A stretch of 5,404 nt of DNA from Burkholderiaceae bacterium (GTDB lineage Bacteria > Pseudomonadota > Gammaproteobacteria > Burkholderiales > Burkholderiaceae). The notes beneath the pieces are model-generated. The model searched no databases. It was not told where the DNA came from and saw nothing but the letters and a program-made list of their open reading frames with translations. This document shows positions 5,367-5,404 of the stretch, piece after piece. The position numbers and the translations under genes are program-made. The stretch lies in contig CANHMJ010000093.1 of NCBI GenBank assembly GCA_947461805.1, forward strand, positions 1 through 5,404, given 5' to 3'. The first letter of the stretch is position 1; each line of letters starts with the position of its first letter.

Positions 5367-5404
5367 AAAAATTGTTATATAAACTACTTCGCCCAATTCC
5401 GACG

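Noticed and set aside
5384..5404. Possible C-terminal tail of an upstream minus-strand gene, reading RRNWAK then TAG
   Set aside because: The distance to suyA would suit an operon neighbour, but six residues cannot be assigned to any family, and other frames are also open here. Sequence beyond the right edge is needed.
1..5404. Search for tRNA, rRNA, CRISPR arrays, insertion sequences and attachment sites
   Set aside because: No repeat-spacer pattern, transposase, terminal inverted repeats, tRNA cloverleaf or rRNA-like stretch was seen; genes cover nearly all of the window.

Overview
The window looks like chromosomal DNA of a betaproteobacterium of the order Burkholderiales, possibly Polynucleobacter-like. 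This rests on moderate GC, AT-rich intergenic DNA and the style of the encoded proteins; it is an impression, not a database result. Five complete genes and one gene start fill almost all of it.

Layout: the 5' end of xsc (sulfoacetaldehyde acetyltransferase) lies on the minus strand at 1-129. A 225-bp AT-rich divergent intergenic region follows, with overlapping promoter candidates and a perfect 13-bp palindrome. A plus-strand pair comes next: a CobS-like AAA+ ATPase (355-1356) and a CobT-like VWA protein (1366-3108). Convergent with it is a minus-strand operon read from the right edge: suyA (5354-5073), suyB (5033-3861) and a GntR/HutC-type regulator (3849-3130).

How the genes fit together: SuyAB cleaves 3-sulfolactate to pyruvate and sulfite. 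Xsc converts sulfoacetaldehyde and phosphate to acetyl phosphate and sulfite. Both are committed C-S bond-cleaving steps in the breakdown of C3/C2 organosulfonates such as sulfolactate and cysteate, so this is a sulfonate catabolism locus with two desulfonation outlets. The GntR protein is the obvious candidate regulator.

The unexpected part is the CobST-like pair between the two desulfonation modules, with no CobN or other cobalamin gene in view. It has an intact ATPase and MIDAS, but the CobT-like protein lacks the acidic linker typical of alphaproteobacterial CobT. It also has no usable ATG near its N terminus and lies in the same frame as cobS, just after a single TAG. I infer, without proof, that the pair may be a MoxR/VWA-type metal-insertion or activation machine for a sulfonate enzyme rather than a B12 cobaltochelatase.
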